From Epichloe hybrida (lineage: Eukaryota > Ascomycota > Sordariomycetes > Hypocreales > Clavicipitaceae): DNA of 64,000 nt. Positions 31,477 through 42,916 of this stretch are shown here, piece after piece. Position numbers and translations under genes: made by a program. The DNA lies in assembly GCA_019022495.1 (NCBI GenBank), contig JAFEKR010000001.1, forward strand, positions 2,480,001-2,544,000. Reading direction: 5' to 3'. How positions within the stretch are numbered: the stretch's first letter is position 1; the number at the start of each line of letters is the position of its first letter. The notes below the pieces were generated by a model. The model saw nothing but the letters and a program-made list of their open reading frames with translations. It made no database searches and had not been told where the DNA came from.

Positions 31477-33414
31477 AGTAAAGAGAAAGCATTGCATCTC
31501 AACGGAAAGCAAAAGCCTCCCAAGATGCCGCGAAAGGAAAGGAGCTGTGGAGCTATGTGTTGAGTGAATGGACGTGATAGCTCGGCAGGGGGGAGACATC
31601 ATGTAACAGCATACCCATGATGTAATGCAATTGTACGGAGTATGATTTAACGTTGTATTTTTGGCTGATTTTTCCCAGCCGTGAAAGCATCTTTCGTATC
31701 TGGCTCTTGACACAGCGGTAGTTGCAGGACCTCTCCCGCCCACCAACAAGGAGTCACGGAAAAGACCAAAGCGGCCATAATCTGACAGCAAAGAGCACCA
31801 GCAGAATAATCGTGCCACGCCCCACTTCTTTTGGTTATCGCGTGCCTCTAATCCGTACTCCGTAACCAAGTTATGTATGTACTCCGTAGAGTAGATTTAA
31901 TTGGAGGATGTGCACCTGAGCCTGAAACAGCCGCTGTGGCCCCAGCCCTGACAATCGACGGTGAGGAAGTGGTCCCGCTTGTCTTTGTCTTCGGACTGTC
32001 ATTGTTATCTGCTGGTTTGTTCCGAGCCGAGCCTAATAACACGCTCTTCACGAGAACTCGAGCCCTCGACTCGAGAATCAGCCGCGCTTTGGCTTTGGCT
32101 TTACAACCACGGAGTCGTTAATACGATATCAGCTTGCGGCTTCAATCGTATGTTGCTTCAGGCCACAAGCAATGCGCTGTTGACCATGAATGCCTACCAC
32201 CATCGTGTGGCAATCTTATGTCATATGCCCTGGCTAAGAGCGCATCTTTGCCGATCGGCGCCAAAGCACAGTCAGTCTCGTCATCAGGCCGCGATCCTGC
32301 AATGACGATGTAACCAACTGCCACGAAGTTGGACGGTCAGTCGGTGACGGGTAGAGCCTCATCGGTACCCAGAAGCGCCCGAAAAAGCCGTTGTGGATGG
32401 CCGAAGGGGGCCCTTGGGGGGGGGGCCTGGTCTAGGCGACCCGTTGTTTGATCTGGCTCCTCCTCATCGCCCATCCGATGCCCTCACATCCGTGGGCACA
32501 GGTAATTTGTTGGAGACGAAGCAGTGAACGAAGAAGCCAGCCAGCCCCAGCCAGGCGCCTGTGCGGAGGTCCGAGGACCCCTCACTGCTGGTCTCACACT
32601 AGTAGTACGTAGACTCGGCAAGACGACAAGACGACAAGACTACAAGACGACAAGACGACAAGACGAGCAGTCTGTGCGATGAAAGACGAGTATGAAATTT
32701 GTGCCACGAGCGGCCGTGAGTGCGGAATTGGCCTGTGAATTGAGAAGACCCTGAGAGAGTCCTGCATGGGTCGAGAACAAGGTTGGCTTTTGTTTGTCGA
32801 TGGACGGTGGCCAGAGGCCCAAGACATGGGGGTCGTCCATCCCCTGTTAATCATACTGCTCAACGTGGATCAAATAAGTACATTGATATATTAATCCGTA
32901 CAACGGCAGCTGTCAGGAGGATTGCGTGTCCCAACTTCTTTTCATTTGAACGAGCACGCGAGATTTCGAATTGCACGACAGCCGGCACTGGAATATTGAT
33001 TTGCTGTGCACGTGCACATATGTTTGCATCTGAAGCAGTGAGGGAAAGCACCACCGCCCGCCAGGTTCTTGCCGCGCCGCGTGCCGAGTTGCGTGGTGCC
33101 ATTTGATCACCAATTGCCTCAGCAAACAACCTGGATGAAACACAGGCATCGGACATAGTCCGTACTGCCGAACAGAGGATAAAGTTGACAAGCAAGCTTT
33201 GTCTGTCTACGGAGTAATCCGTACTGTCTGTCTACTCAGGCACCAAGGAGGTACATAGTGAGAGCCTGAGAGGCACAGCCTGAGAGGCACAGCGAAGCTT
33301 TTTCGTGGCAGCTTCGTCCGGAGTCTCCGTACTGCAAGCGAATTCGATCCGTCCTTTCAACCAGTCGCCTCACATTCGAAGCCAACCACGCACCCGCCCA
33401 CCCACCTACCCACC
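31477..33414. other. 1.9 kb intergenic region, richest in the TACTCCGTA motif
   Basis: No gene recognised on either strand. Motif copies occur near 31634, 31852-31866, 31878-31887, 32894, 33160, 33209-33226 and 33326. A tandem ACGACAAG array lies at 32626-32668 and a doubled AGCCTGAGAGGCAC at 33263-33293. Confidence 0.6.
32626..32668. repeat. 10-bp tandem repeat (GACGACAAGA type)
   Basis: Four to five units in a row, one carrying a G-to-T change. Confidence 0.85.
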
Positions 33415-36106
33415 ATGGGGGACCGTCGCTTTACCACTCATTCACCCACAGCCATCTCAACCCTGGGCCGGCCATCCGGGGCTGATGATGATGATGATGA
33501 TGATGATGATCGTCCTGGCGGTGCACCTGAGCAGCCCGTGACTCCAAGGCACACGCGAGTTGTCAGACCGGACGGCGCATATTGGGCACATCTCGATGAG
33601 GACGATATTCTACAACCCCTTGACGCTCTCGGCATCTCCAGTTCAAACACCAAAGGCCCGAAGCTGTACGCACTCCAAAGAGGCAGAGTCGTGCCTCGAC
33701 GCCAGTATACCGACGTGTAAGTAAAATTCTCTGCCCCATTTGATTGCGTCAACAAGTGCCGAGAACTCACAAGAGTGTCTCACTGTGGCGCGCAATCCCG
33801 AACCCACTCTTTTTGCCGCGGTGTGGGCTATTTTGACCAGCAAGAAGCCGGGCTTGGTTTTGATGTCGCTTCGATGTCGTAGGCTGATTCGCCATGGTTC
33901 ATCTGTTGTTTGTTTGTTTGTTCAAGTGAAGGAAGGGGTGTTGATGGGACTGACTCCTCACTGGGTTTTGGAGGCCAGCTGCATAGGTTCTCTGCAGGGA
34001 CCAGGGACCTGGCCAAGTTTGGAACCGAACAGGAAAAAAAATGTCTGCACGCGCGTCATTTCATCCGAAATCTTGACACTAATCTTGCTTTGTTCGATAC
34101 CAGTGTGCTGCCTTCGCAAAACGATTATGGATCAGTACGCCCTGATGTAGTTCCGCCACGACAAAGTTCCCGCAGACTACAGCATAGAGAGCGACGAAGA
34201 AACAATACTGCTTGGCGACCAACGTCTTCAGTTTATAGTCATAGCGACGGGGAACTATCACCCCCTACGCCGCAGTACAAGCTGGCTTCCTCTAGCAAAA
34301 TTCGCGGCTCCGCCGCCCTACAAATATCACCTCCCAGCTCACCAGAAATCCATGTCGTTGGAGACGAGTAAGTTGCAACGTGCCACAAATTTCGCCCAGA
34401 AGGTTGCCAATGGCACTGGGCGACTGACAAGCCGCAATGCGGAAATGCTAATTTGGCTCATGTACAGGCTAGAAGCGGGAGACGTTTCGCCCATAGAAAA
34501 CGACTCGGACAATGTTCAAAGCAAAGTATCAACTGGAAGCCGTCGTGATACATGCAATCTACCATCTCAGCAGCGGCAAGTCAGTAGTACAAGACTGAGT
34601 CAGGCTGGGACTCGAGTGCATAATTCTGTGCCGCAACCACGACGTCAGGTTATGCCACCCGCGGATGAAGGGGTACGGAATCAACAGGCTCACATGAGGC
34701 AGGCCATCACCTATTCTGAAAACGACAAAGCGTGGCAAGAATCCGCAAGGGCCGAACACCTGTATGCGTTTAAAACGACAATAACCTCCACAGGGAATGA
34801 CCGCACCAAGGCTTCGTCTCCTCCATCTTTAGGCCGGCGATTGCGGCTCGCCGGCAAGACCAAAGCGACTGCCATCGACAGTCGCCCTCGATGGAACGGT
34901 GCAAGTGGTCGATCCGCCATGATGCAACCCGTCGGGGACGATTTACATGTTGCACCGTTGAATTTCCCTCCGAAAGATAATCAAGGGGCTGGCCATGCCG
35001 GAAAATCTGGAGCCGTACCCCTTGGAGCTGAAACACTGATTACCAGTACTGGCGGAAATGCTATGCGAAGGCTGCTCCAAGTCAGCTCCAAGAACAAGCC
35101 CAAAAAATCAATAACTCCGCCAGCTCAATCGAGCGTGCAGCAACAACTTCCAACACCTGAGAAGGCATACCCCAGCCCTCCGCACAATGACATTTTGACT
35201 CAAGAAGCTATATCTTACAATGCGCCCCCCCCTGATCTTAAGACCTGGGCTCTCGGATCCCATCCACCAGATTCGATCCGCCCTTCTCTCAATGTCATAA
35301 AGAGGAAACCCGCTCCCACTTCATCACATTTAAGCCCTGCATCGAATTCCAAACTTTTGGACACCAAGCTATCAAGCAGTGCTGAAACTCCGGGGGACCG
35401 TGCCGCCCACCTACCCTCAGACTCCCGTTCTGAGGCTGCATGGGTCCCGCCGCCTTCGCGTTTCAGCATCACGACTTATGCAACCTCGAATCCAGGGACG
35501 CCCCGAGTGTCTAGTGAAGAAGACGTACCACCGCTTCCCATCCTTCCACCCGTCCTCGGCGTGATGGCTCGCAGTAGACCTATCGCAGGCGGACGAAGCT
35601 GGTCGTCTGGCTCAGAACAACCGGTAGTCATTGAAATGTCGAGTTCTTACACGCCAACGGAAGAATCGCAGCGTGACTTTTTCGACCGCCGGAACCAGGC
35701 CTCTCAAACCCGATCCATCAGTGATACCGAATCGACAGACAGCCGGTCCTCTTCTCTTTCTACATCGAAGCCTCTTCCGCTCGCGCCTCACCAGGGAAAG
35801 AGCGGCGATCTTGTTTCCCGACTTGATGCACAAATAAGTGGTCTCTTCCACCTTCGAGTCAATATCGAGAAAAGCATCAAACAGATGACGGAACTCATGC
35901 CGCAGGACAGCTTGTTGGCCAGTCATCAAGTCATGCGCAAAAGAGAAGAAGAGAAGCAGAAAGTTGACAATCTTCGACAAGAACTGGCCGATATTCAGAG
36001 AGAAGAGCATGAGCTGGGACTCAAACTGTACCGAGCCCGCAAGCGCCAGTACAAGGACGCTGAATTCGAGTCGACGCCCCTGTGGGTATCAAGAGTAGCC
36101 GCGTAG
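33415..36106 (+). CDS. Large disordered protein with C-terminal coiled coil, unknown function
   Basis: Exons 33415-33716, 34104-34367 and 34468-36106 give 734 residues. The joins restore the frame at TDV-VLPSQNDYG and at VGDE-LEAGDV. Intron 1 is 387 bp, far longer than others in the window, and may hide an alternative exon; intron 2 is 100 bp. Exon 1 carries a run of nine Asp from a GAT repeat. The middle is Ser/Pro/Gln-rich with many short basic-proline stretches. Residues about 630-720 are helical with heptad-like hydrophobics (LVSRLDAQISGLFHLRVNIE, then REEEKQKVDNLRQELADIQ), a clear coiled coil. I do not recognise the family. The layout (disordered body, terminal coiled coil) fits a cytoskeletal or septal scaffold, but this is a guess. 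Confidence 0.75.
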
Positions 36107-37269
36107 TTGGATTGGCCATGTCCAAAATACGTCGCGCGTTAAGCGAGCCCAGTCTTATATTTCACTTTTGCATGAGCTTTTCGTCTGTGGTGTTAACAAA
36201 GGAAGGAAGGGAGGAGGGGGGATGGCCGGATCGGGGTTTACTGCATTATGAGAGAACCTGTTCATTTGTTCGTTCCAGGCAAGGTCTGCTCGAGATGATG
36301 CCGCTCTGTTTTATGATGATGCGATGATGCATGTAGCCACTTGTACTATAGAATACTCTCAGCATAGGCCTAACATATGTTTTCTACTGTATATACATGC
36401 TCTCAATTAACATCTTGTCCCATCCAAAGTCTCAGGGGAAAAAAAAAAAAAGGGAAATCTCCTGAACTCCCAGGATGGGCCAGAGAAGGCAAAGCTGGAA
36501 TAAAGGATGTATCAAAGGTATCAAGTGAGGTGAGTCATGTAGGCAGTGCAACCCCGTATGGAAGAGCGAATTGCCCGTCAATCAAAAGAGAGCTTTTGAT
36601 GCTCGTCTTTGCCCTAGGAGGATTGCGAGTGATTCTCACGTGCTCTCAGTCTCGCACATACCTACCTACCTTCACGTTCACATCATGACAAAATCAAGTA
36701 CATCGACAAGAGAGTCTCGTCATGAGCCGTATAGTATTGCAAATACCTACCTCCCTCCCATCATGAGAGCCCACCACCCTTAGCTTCCCCCGATGTTACT
36801 CGTTAGCTGCGCAAAAGCCCCCCGGCTTTCCAACGACTTGATCATTCGGCACGGCACGGACCGAGAAAAACAACCTGTGAGGAGCTTATCCTCGGCTTTT
36901 TTCTCAAGATGTTCCTTTTCCAAGTTTCGCCCGGGTGCGACATGCTGGGGCTATGACCTGCTTCTCCGGCGCGTGAATGCCAAAAGGTGCGGAACACTCT
37001 TTCGTACGGCGCTCGGTCAAGAAGTATTCCGATATATACCGAGTGAGTGTCTCAATGGTGGCGGTCAGACGGTTGGGCTGCGAGGAAAACAATGACTTCC
37101 TTTATCAGGACAGGTGGGCTGGATGGGAACGGGAATCGACGTATGGCGGGGCGGCAGAGGGAATACATCATTTTCAATTTTTTTTTTTTTTTTTTTACAC
37201 GAGCGATATTTTTGCTTCACAGTGACAAACACTATTTGGTACAGATAGTAAAAGGGGGTTGTGAGTTGG

Positions 37270-37300
<31 letters not shown>

Positions 37301-37322
37301 CCCTTGAACAACAGCAGGGCTT
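36107..37322. other. Intergenic region between convergent genes
   Basis: No gene recognised. It includes a T19 run (37178-37196) and an A27 run (37274-37300), the latter about 20 bp beyond the stop codon of the minus-strand gene ending at 37323. Confidence 0.6.
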
Positions 37323-38582
37323 TCAGCTCATGCCATCCATGAACTCTACGCGATCCAGCAACATCTGTCTGTACCCCATGTACTCTCTCAATCCTTCCCA
37401 CTCGGGACCCGTCTCCTCGCCGTGTCTCCAGGGCTCTTTGAAACCCCACGCGCAGGCGACTTTATCAAGGGCGGCTCGCTCATCCTCCCTTAGCCAGCGA
37501 TAGCGGAGAGGCGTTCCAGGGGCCCAGGTCACTCGCTTCATCTGGTCCTTGTTGCTCAACTTGGCGATGACACCAAGCGACCCCACGACGAACAAGTAGC
37601 CCGAAATCCCGGCCACGCCGAGTCCCGTGGCGGTCGAGATATCCATCGTGTTCTGCCAGTAGGCTGCGTAGGCGGTGGATAATCCAAATATACCGAGGGG
37701 AAGAGTGGCGAGGCCGATGGCCGGCGCTGTGCCGTGTCGGATGAGCTTCTGGCGCTTGAATGCAGGCACGCAATACGCTGCCTCGATGATGCCAAGAGAG
37801 GCATCGAGGTTCTTTGCTTCAATGGCCGTTTGAAGCGCTGTGCTAGCGACACCTTCTTCGATAGCTCGGGATGCCGCGTTGGCGTTCTGCTTGACATGTG
37901 TGACTTGGCCGTCCTTGACGACGGGCTTGGCCTTTGTGGCGTAGAGCTCCAGGATGGAGGGGAGTGATTCTGGCCGCCCGAGCTGTGCCTGGATCTGGAC
38001 GTAGAGCTCCAGGGATTCAGGCGTCATCTCGACGTTGGGATGCGTCATGATTGTGTATGCGGCGTGGGATATCCTGTTGACAGCGTCTTGGATCTTGGCG
38101 TCGATGGGTATTCTCGCACCGGTTCGCTCGGCTCCGAGGGTGACGAGCTTCGAGGCCGAGGCTTTGGTCTGTGCCTCTGCGCGTTTAAGCTGAGGATGCA
38201 GGGCGGCAGCGGCGCGGAGACACGATTGGAGAGCAGCACTGGTCAACTGAGGCGCGGGGATGCCTTCCACGGAGAGGAACTTCTTGTTGCTGTCTTCGGC
38301 TACTTGTGCGAGGCCTGCGGGTTCGGTGATGGGAGCAGGTGTCTTGGCGGAGGGATGGGTGGTCTGGCCTGTAGGGGACTCGCGATCGCCTTCGGAGCAG
38401 AATGCAGCCACGGATGCCCATCTCGGTGCGGATGTCGTCCAGTTGAGAAGCTTTGGGATCTTAGTGTTTCGTGGAGAGGCAAGACGGGGGCCGATGAACC
38501 GTCGTGCTCGAGTCGGCGTCAAGGCGCAGGACTCGCAGATGAAGCCGAGGCTTCGAGGTGATGCCGGTGATGCCCGCCTCAT
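37323..38582 (-). CDS. Putative mitochondrial inner-membrane protein, unknown function
   Basis: Intronless, 419 residues from the first ATG (38582); the frame extends upstream only by non-ATG codons. The N-terminus is rich in Arg/Ser/Ala and lacks acidic residues (MRRASPASPRSLGF, TPTRARRF), a strong mitochondrial presequence. The middle is helical (ESLELYVQIQAQLGR, PSILELYATK), resembling a short TPR/PPR-like solenoid. Two membrane helices follow at about 282-308 (LATLPLGIFGLSTAYAAYW) and 314-340 (GLGVAGISGYLFVVGSLGVI), joined by a short loop. The C-terminal matrix or intermembrane segment is Trp-rich (WLREDERAALDKVACAWGF). It looks conserved among filamentous ascomycetes but I cannot attach a named function. 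Confidence 0.78.
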   Translation of the reverse strand: MRRASPASPRSLGFICESCALTPTRARRFIGPRLASPRNTKIPKLLNWTTSAPRWASVAAFCSEGDRESPTGQTTHPSAKTPAPITEPAGLAQVAEDSNKKFLSVEGIPAPQLTSAALQSCLRAAAALHPQLKRAEAQTKASASKLVTLGAERTGARIPIDAKIQDAVNRISHAAYTIMTHPNVEMTPESLELYVQIQAQLGRPESLPSILELYATKAKPVVKDGQVTHVKQNANAASRAIEEGVASTALQTAIEAKNLDASLGIIEAAYCVPAFKRQKLIRHGTAPAIGLATLPLGIFGLSTAYAAYWQNTMDISTATGLGVAGISGYLFVVGSLGVIAKLSNKDQMKRVTWAPGTPLRYRWLREDERAALDKVACAWGFKEPWRHGEETGPEWEGLREYMGYRQMLLDRVEFMDGMS

Positions 38583-39180
38583 GTTTAGTGTAGCAAGCTG
38601 AGCTTGCGCCTCGCGCAATGGTTGGTGCTGATGTTCGTTGGAGGTTATGACAATTCACAAATTCAATCGTCTTGCCGGAAAGGCTCATTGGACAAGGTCA
38701 CAAGGGTCTGGTCTCCACATTTGCCATCTCAGTGTGGCTTGTATTAAGTTGTGGTTCAGGTCAGACAACAGAACTGAGGAGAAGAGTGGCTGCCGCCGCA
38801 CCGGCCATCGGCCATCGGCCATCGGCCACTGCCACTGGCCCTGAACAGCGGATGACGAAACCTGGCGCAAGCTCCAACGACCAATGATCATAAACTTGCA
38901 TCTTTCCATCTCGACAATCCAACCCGGCTTACCAACTCTTACCAACTCAACCCGGTTGATCGATTTGCTACGGAACAGCAGTCGAACAACTCGATCAGCG
39001 GCCAAAAGTATCGTGACTCTCTCCCTTTACCAAGTCGCGAGGCCGTGAGGCAGCAAATTGCTCTGCTTCCTCGCCTCCGCTGCCTAAAATCTATCGCCGT
39101 ACCTCGACCTCGCGACCGACCTCGCGACTGACCCCTGGGCAGCCTCTGCTATCTTCAGCTTTCTTATTTGAACCTCGAAA
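38583..39180. promoter_or_regulatory. Divergent promoter region between the mitochondrial protein and verprolin genes
   Basis: 598 bp separate two start codons on opposite strands. A GGCCATCGGCCATCGGCCA triplet repeat lies near 38805-38828. No TATA box or known operator is obvious. Confidence 0.5.
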
Positions 39181-40476
39181 ATGCCGGCACCTCCCCCTCC
39201 TCCTCCTCCACCACCACCGCCTGGAGGAGCTGGGCTTCCAGCACGACCTCCTCCTGGTGCAGGCAATAAAGTAAGTACTCATTGTTCAACTTACCAAGCC
39301 AATGACTGACATTTCGGTTTCTCTTAGAATGCCTTGCTGTCTGATATTCAAAAGGGAAAATCCCTAAAAAAAGCTGCCACCAATGATCGGTCTGCTCCGA
39401 TGGTAGGCAACATAACATCGTCAAGCGGTCCTCCGGTCGGCGGTGCACCTCCCATTCCCGGTGGTCTTGTGCCTCCAGCACCCGGAACTCGAGCACGAAG
39501 CAACAGTGATCAAGGAGCTGGTCAGGCTTTAGCCCCTGCATTGGATCCTGCCCCTCAACTCGGTGGCCTGTTCGCTGGCGGCATGCCCAAATTGAAGAAG
39601 CGTGGAGGAGGTGTAGATACCGGCGCAACTTCAGGTGCCTCATATTTGTCCGATCCTGGGGAGTCTAGGATGTCAGCATCCAAACCTTCAGGTGCTCCTC
39701 TACCACCAGGAGGCGCGGCTTCTGCTACGCCTGGCCGTGGCCCCCATATACCACCTCCGCGTGGTGCCAGCAATCTACGCAGATTGACACCGCTTGGAGG
39801 ATCAAAACCACCTCCTCCACCGATAGGCAAGAAACCGCCGCCTTTGCCAACAACACGAAAGCCATCGTCAAAGGCCATTCCTCCAGCTGGCGCTGCACCT
39901 CCGCCGCCGCCTCCGTCAAGCGCAGCGCCGACTCCATCCGCTCCTCCTCCTCCACCACCACCACCACCACCACCACAAGCTCCGACTTCTTCACCATCAA
40001 CCCCAGCTGCGCCTCCTCCTCCACCACCCGCCTCTGCACCTCCTCTGCCCTCGGGCTCTCCTTCTTCTCGAGCTCAACCGCCGCCGCCGCCTCCTCCACC
40101 TCCAGCCAGCTCGGCATCTGCACTGTCACCAAACTTAGCCACTCCCCCTCCTCCACCGAGTGCAGCCCCATTGGCGCCTACATCGCAATCACCACCGCCT
40201 CCACCTCAGTCGCGGACCAGGGGATCCTCCCTACTTCACAGCATTCTGGATCCCAGCTCATACACCCTGTCTGTCAATGGCGCCAACTCGAGTCAAAGTC
40301 GACAATCATCGCATTCGCCGAGCCCCAGTAGCGGGGGAAGGACAGTTGTGAATGACCAAAGATGGCAGTTTAAAGATGACAGCTTGTTGCCAAAGCCAAG
40401 AGATTTCATCGGAGGCCCGAAGAAGTACAGAGCTGGCAGAGGTAGCAGTGTGCCCTTGGATCTTAATGCACTTTGA
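39181..40476 (+). CDS. vrp1: Verprolin / WASP-interacting protein (WIP) homolog
   Basis: Exon 1 (39181-39270) encodes MPAPPPPPPPPPPPGGAG and so on. A 57 bp intron is removed, and exon 2 (39328-40476) begins NALLSDIQKGKSLKKAATND, a WH2 actin-binding motif. The total is 412 residues. The body is Pro-rich with many poly-Pro runs that serve as profilin/SH3 ligands. The C-terminus has the Las17/WASP-binding signature: RWQFKDDSLLPKPRDFIGG and then RGSSVPLDLNAL at the very end. In yeast and animals this protein binds monomeric actin and WASP and promotes Arp2/3-dependent actin patches at sites of endocytosis and polar growth. The domain order is complete, so the gene appears functional. Confidence 0.93.
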
Positions 40477-40810
40477 TTGCATACGACAAGAAATGACCAG
40501 AAGTCAATTTGATTTGTGTTAGGTAGTGTAACGGCTCATCTACCACTTTTTATATGAGGGCCCCTTTAGCGGCCCCTTGTGCCCCAATGGCCAAAAAAGC
40601 TTTTGACTACGAACTATCATATAGACAAAATATCATGTCGCTGTGAGAGTAGCCATGCGCAGATGCCTCGATGTTGAGAACCTCAAAAACCACGTGGGTT
40701 TGGGACGACGTAGCGAGATGAATTTGACCAAGTTACAAAATATGCAGTATATGACGTGTTATATTTGCTGTCAAACAATGTTGTACAGTTGGGCACCCCG
40801 ACGCAATGCC
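40477..40810. other. Spacer between convergent genes
   Basis: 334 bp of 3' flanking sequence for vrp1 and the mL54 gene. No gene seen. Confidence 0.6.
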
Positions 40811-41498
40811 TTACATAGACTTCAAGTAATTGGCCTCCTTGATCTTAGCCTTTCTCTCCTTTCGCATAGCCTTCTTCAGCTCCTCTCGCTTCTCGGCAGC
40901 CGCGATGTTATCCGCAACACTTCCGCCCTCGTCGCCTGGAAGGTTGATTGACTGATGCTGAATGGGAATCTTGGGAGCCAAGGCTTCGAGGTTACCCTCG
41001 GCGAGAAGCTTGGCCTCGAGCGCCTTTTGTCGCTTCGCAGCAATTTTTCGTTGCTTCTTGGATTTGGCTACACCTTTCGTTAGTCTTCATAACATCTAAA
41101 AAGACCATGTACGAACGGAAAAAGAGCCATTGTTCTTTGAAAGGGGGGGGGGGGAGAAAGGGTAATAAAGCAAAGAGTGAAGACGTACAGAATTCGTCTC
41201 CGGCGTTTTCGTCAGCAGCGTCCGCCTTCTTCATGACGTCCAGACATGACCACAGCCATTCGGGGTACTCTTCGTCCTTCTTAGCCACGGGGTCTTGGCC
41301 CCCCTTGGAGTAATTGAGTCCAGAAAGAACTGTGCCCTCGGTGCAGATCGAACGTTGAGTTGATGATTCTGGGATGTCGTTCGCCGGCGACGAGGGTTTG
41401 GCTTCAGCCGAGCGAATGTGCGTTGATGCGTGGAATTGTCGGATCAGTGGAAGCCGTTGCCTTATGGCACCGGCACGGATGCACCTTGTGCAGAGCAT
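40811..41498 (-). CDS. MRPL37: Mitochondrial ribosomal protein mL54 (yeast Mrpl37)
   Basis: Exons 41498-41189 and 41067-40811 give 188 residues. The N-terminus (CIRAGAIRQRLPLIRQFHAS) is a mitochondrial presequence. The core has the family signature GTVLSGLNYSKGGQDPVAKK followed by DEEYPEWLW. A 121 bp intron is removed between DEF and SKSKKQRKIAAKRQ, and the C-terminus is helical and basic (AMRKERKAKIKEANYLKSM). It is a component of the large subunit of the mitochondrial ribosome. It lies on the same strand as, and about 500 bp downstream of, a complex I subunit gene. In-frame ATGs exist upstream, but this start gives the best presequence. Confidence 0.93.
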
Positions 41499-41993
41499 GA
41501 TGTGCTGTGGTCTGAGGAGGTTCGCAATGACAGCTTTGTAGGGGTGCATGCAGACAAGGCTTGTCGGACGCTGCCTAACATTTAGGAAAGCGAAGGGACG
41601 TGGAGAATTGGGCCAATGGGGGGGGAGAAGTGGGCGCGACACCTCGCGCAGCCTTGCGAGCTTCACTTCCCCACTGCCGCAGAGCTGGGCCGAGCTTCCA
41701 AGAACAAGCACTGCATTATTGATATAGGAAAGTAGAAGACTGATTTGAAAAAAAAAAGAAGAAGAAAAAGCATTGGTTGGTGAATATTTGTTCCTGCTTA
41801 TATACACACTCGTGACAGGATCCAAGTGTTGGCTTCTGTTCAAGACCACTAGCGGCATATCGTTCAAGTCTCTTGAATCTGATACACGTTAACACAAATC
41901 CCAACTTGGGTCCTACAATACCCAGCATGCTACGATCGCTGGCCTTCTTTCCGAATCTCGGATATTCCGTCCCATCCCACTCCAGTGACCTTC
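41499..41993. other. Spacer between the mL54 and NDUFB10 genes
   Basis: 495 bp with no gene seen. It contains a G-rich stretch near 41617-41630 and an A/G-rich stretch near 41745-41770 (reads poly-Phe on the minus strand). Confidence 0.6.
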
Positions 41994-42447
41994 TCATGAC
42001 GAGAAACGGCCGTGGTTCAACTTGGCAATCTTATCAGTGGTGTGCACTCGAGCCGCCATATCGAGTTCCTGGTCCTTCTGCTCAAGGTAGTTTTGTTGGA
42101 TGAACTTGGTGCCCTTGATCTTGTTTGTGGAAAGGAGTTGCAGGTATTTCTCTGAAAGTTCCTATCTGTCAGCATGTGACTGACCCATGGCATTTCTTGA
42201 TGAGTCAATATTGGCGCTCACCTCGTAGTTCGCCGCAGTTCTCCAAGTGATTGACGCCCTTACGCATATAACATTTGCCCAATTCCTCTCCCACGATTCG
42301 CGTCTTCATGGCGCCGACCCATTGTTCTCGGATTATGGCGTCCTCGGCCGCCTTGAAAGCCTTGGTATCGTCGTAGTCTATGCCGTTAAAGGTCGGCGCG
42401 ACCTGGGGCTTTTGGCTCTTGAAAAGCTCGGATTCGGGAGTAGGCAT
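41994..42447 (-). CDS. NADH:ubiquinone oxidoreductase subunit NDUFB10/PDSW (complex I)
   Basis: Exons 42447-42222 and 42151-41994 (70 bp intron) give 127 residues. The family core is present: REQWVGAMKTRIVGEELGKC, then YMRKGVNHLENCGELREKYL formed across the splice, then LLSTNKIKGTKFIQQNYL. The Cys residues of the KCY and ENCG segments match the conserved disulfide cysteines of this subunit. It is an accessory subunit of the membrane arm on the intermembrane-space side. The N-terminus is short and lacks a presequence, as usual for this family. The start chosen is MPTPESELF; an upstream in-frame methionine would add about 30 Lys-rich residues. Confidence 0.93.
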
Positions 42448-42916
42448 GGCGGGAGGTGCGGAGTATTTTTTTTTTTTTTGCAACTTCCTGTTATTCCGGG
42501 CGTCGTCTTCGTCGTTGCTTGGTGAACGGGCGGAAGACAAGATCGCTGATTTGGAGCTGATTGTATGACCACCAACAGAAGATCAATTCGGCTGCACGCT
42601 GAGTTGAAAATCAGTGCCTCAATGGTCAGGCGTTCTTTTGAAAAAGGTACGTACCTTTTATCGAACTCACCGCCTGCGAGCGCCCCACATTTTGCCATGT
42701 GAAAAAAAAAAAAAACTCTACACCGCGCAAAGGGAGCAAACCTTCCAGCCAGGCGGGAAGAAAAAAAAAAAGTACAAGGCGAGCTGCTGCCCCCTCCATT
42801 TTCTTTTTCCCTCAACACTCATCTCTGGGAATTTTGCATCCTGCCTATGACATTTTTTTCTCATATTTTCTTCTTCTTGCATTTATCCCATTGATTTATT
42901 ATCATTCACATTCACA
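42448..42916. promoter_or_regulatory. Bidirectional promoter between NDUFB10 and the nucleolin-like gene
   Basis: 469 bp between two divergent start codons. The right half is pyrimidine-rich just before the plus-strand start, as common for highly expressed fungal genes. T10 and A14 runs occur at about 42472 and 42700. Confidence 0.5.
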
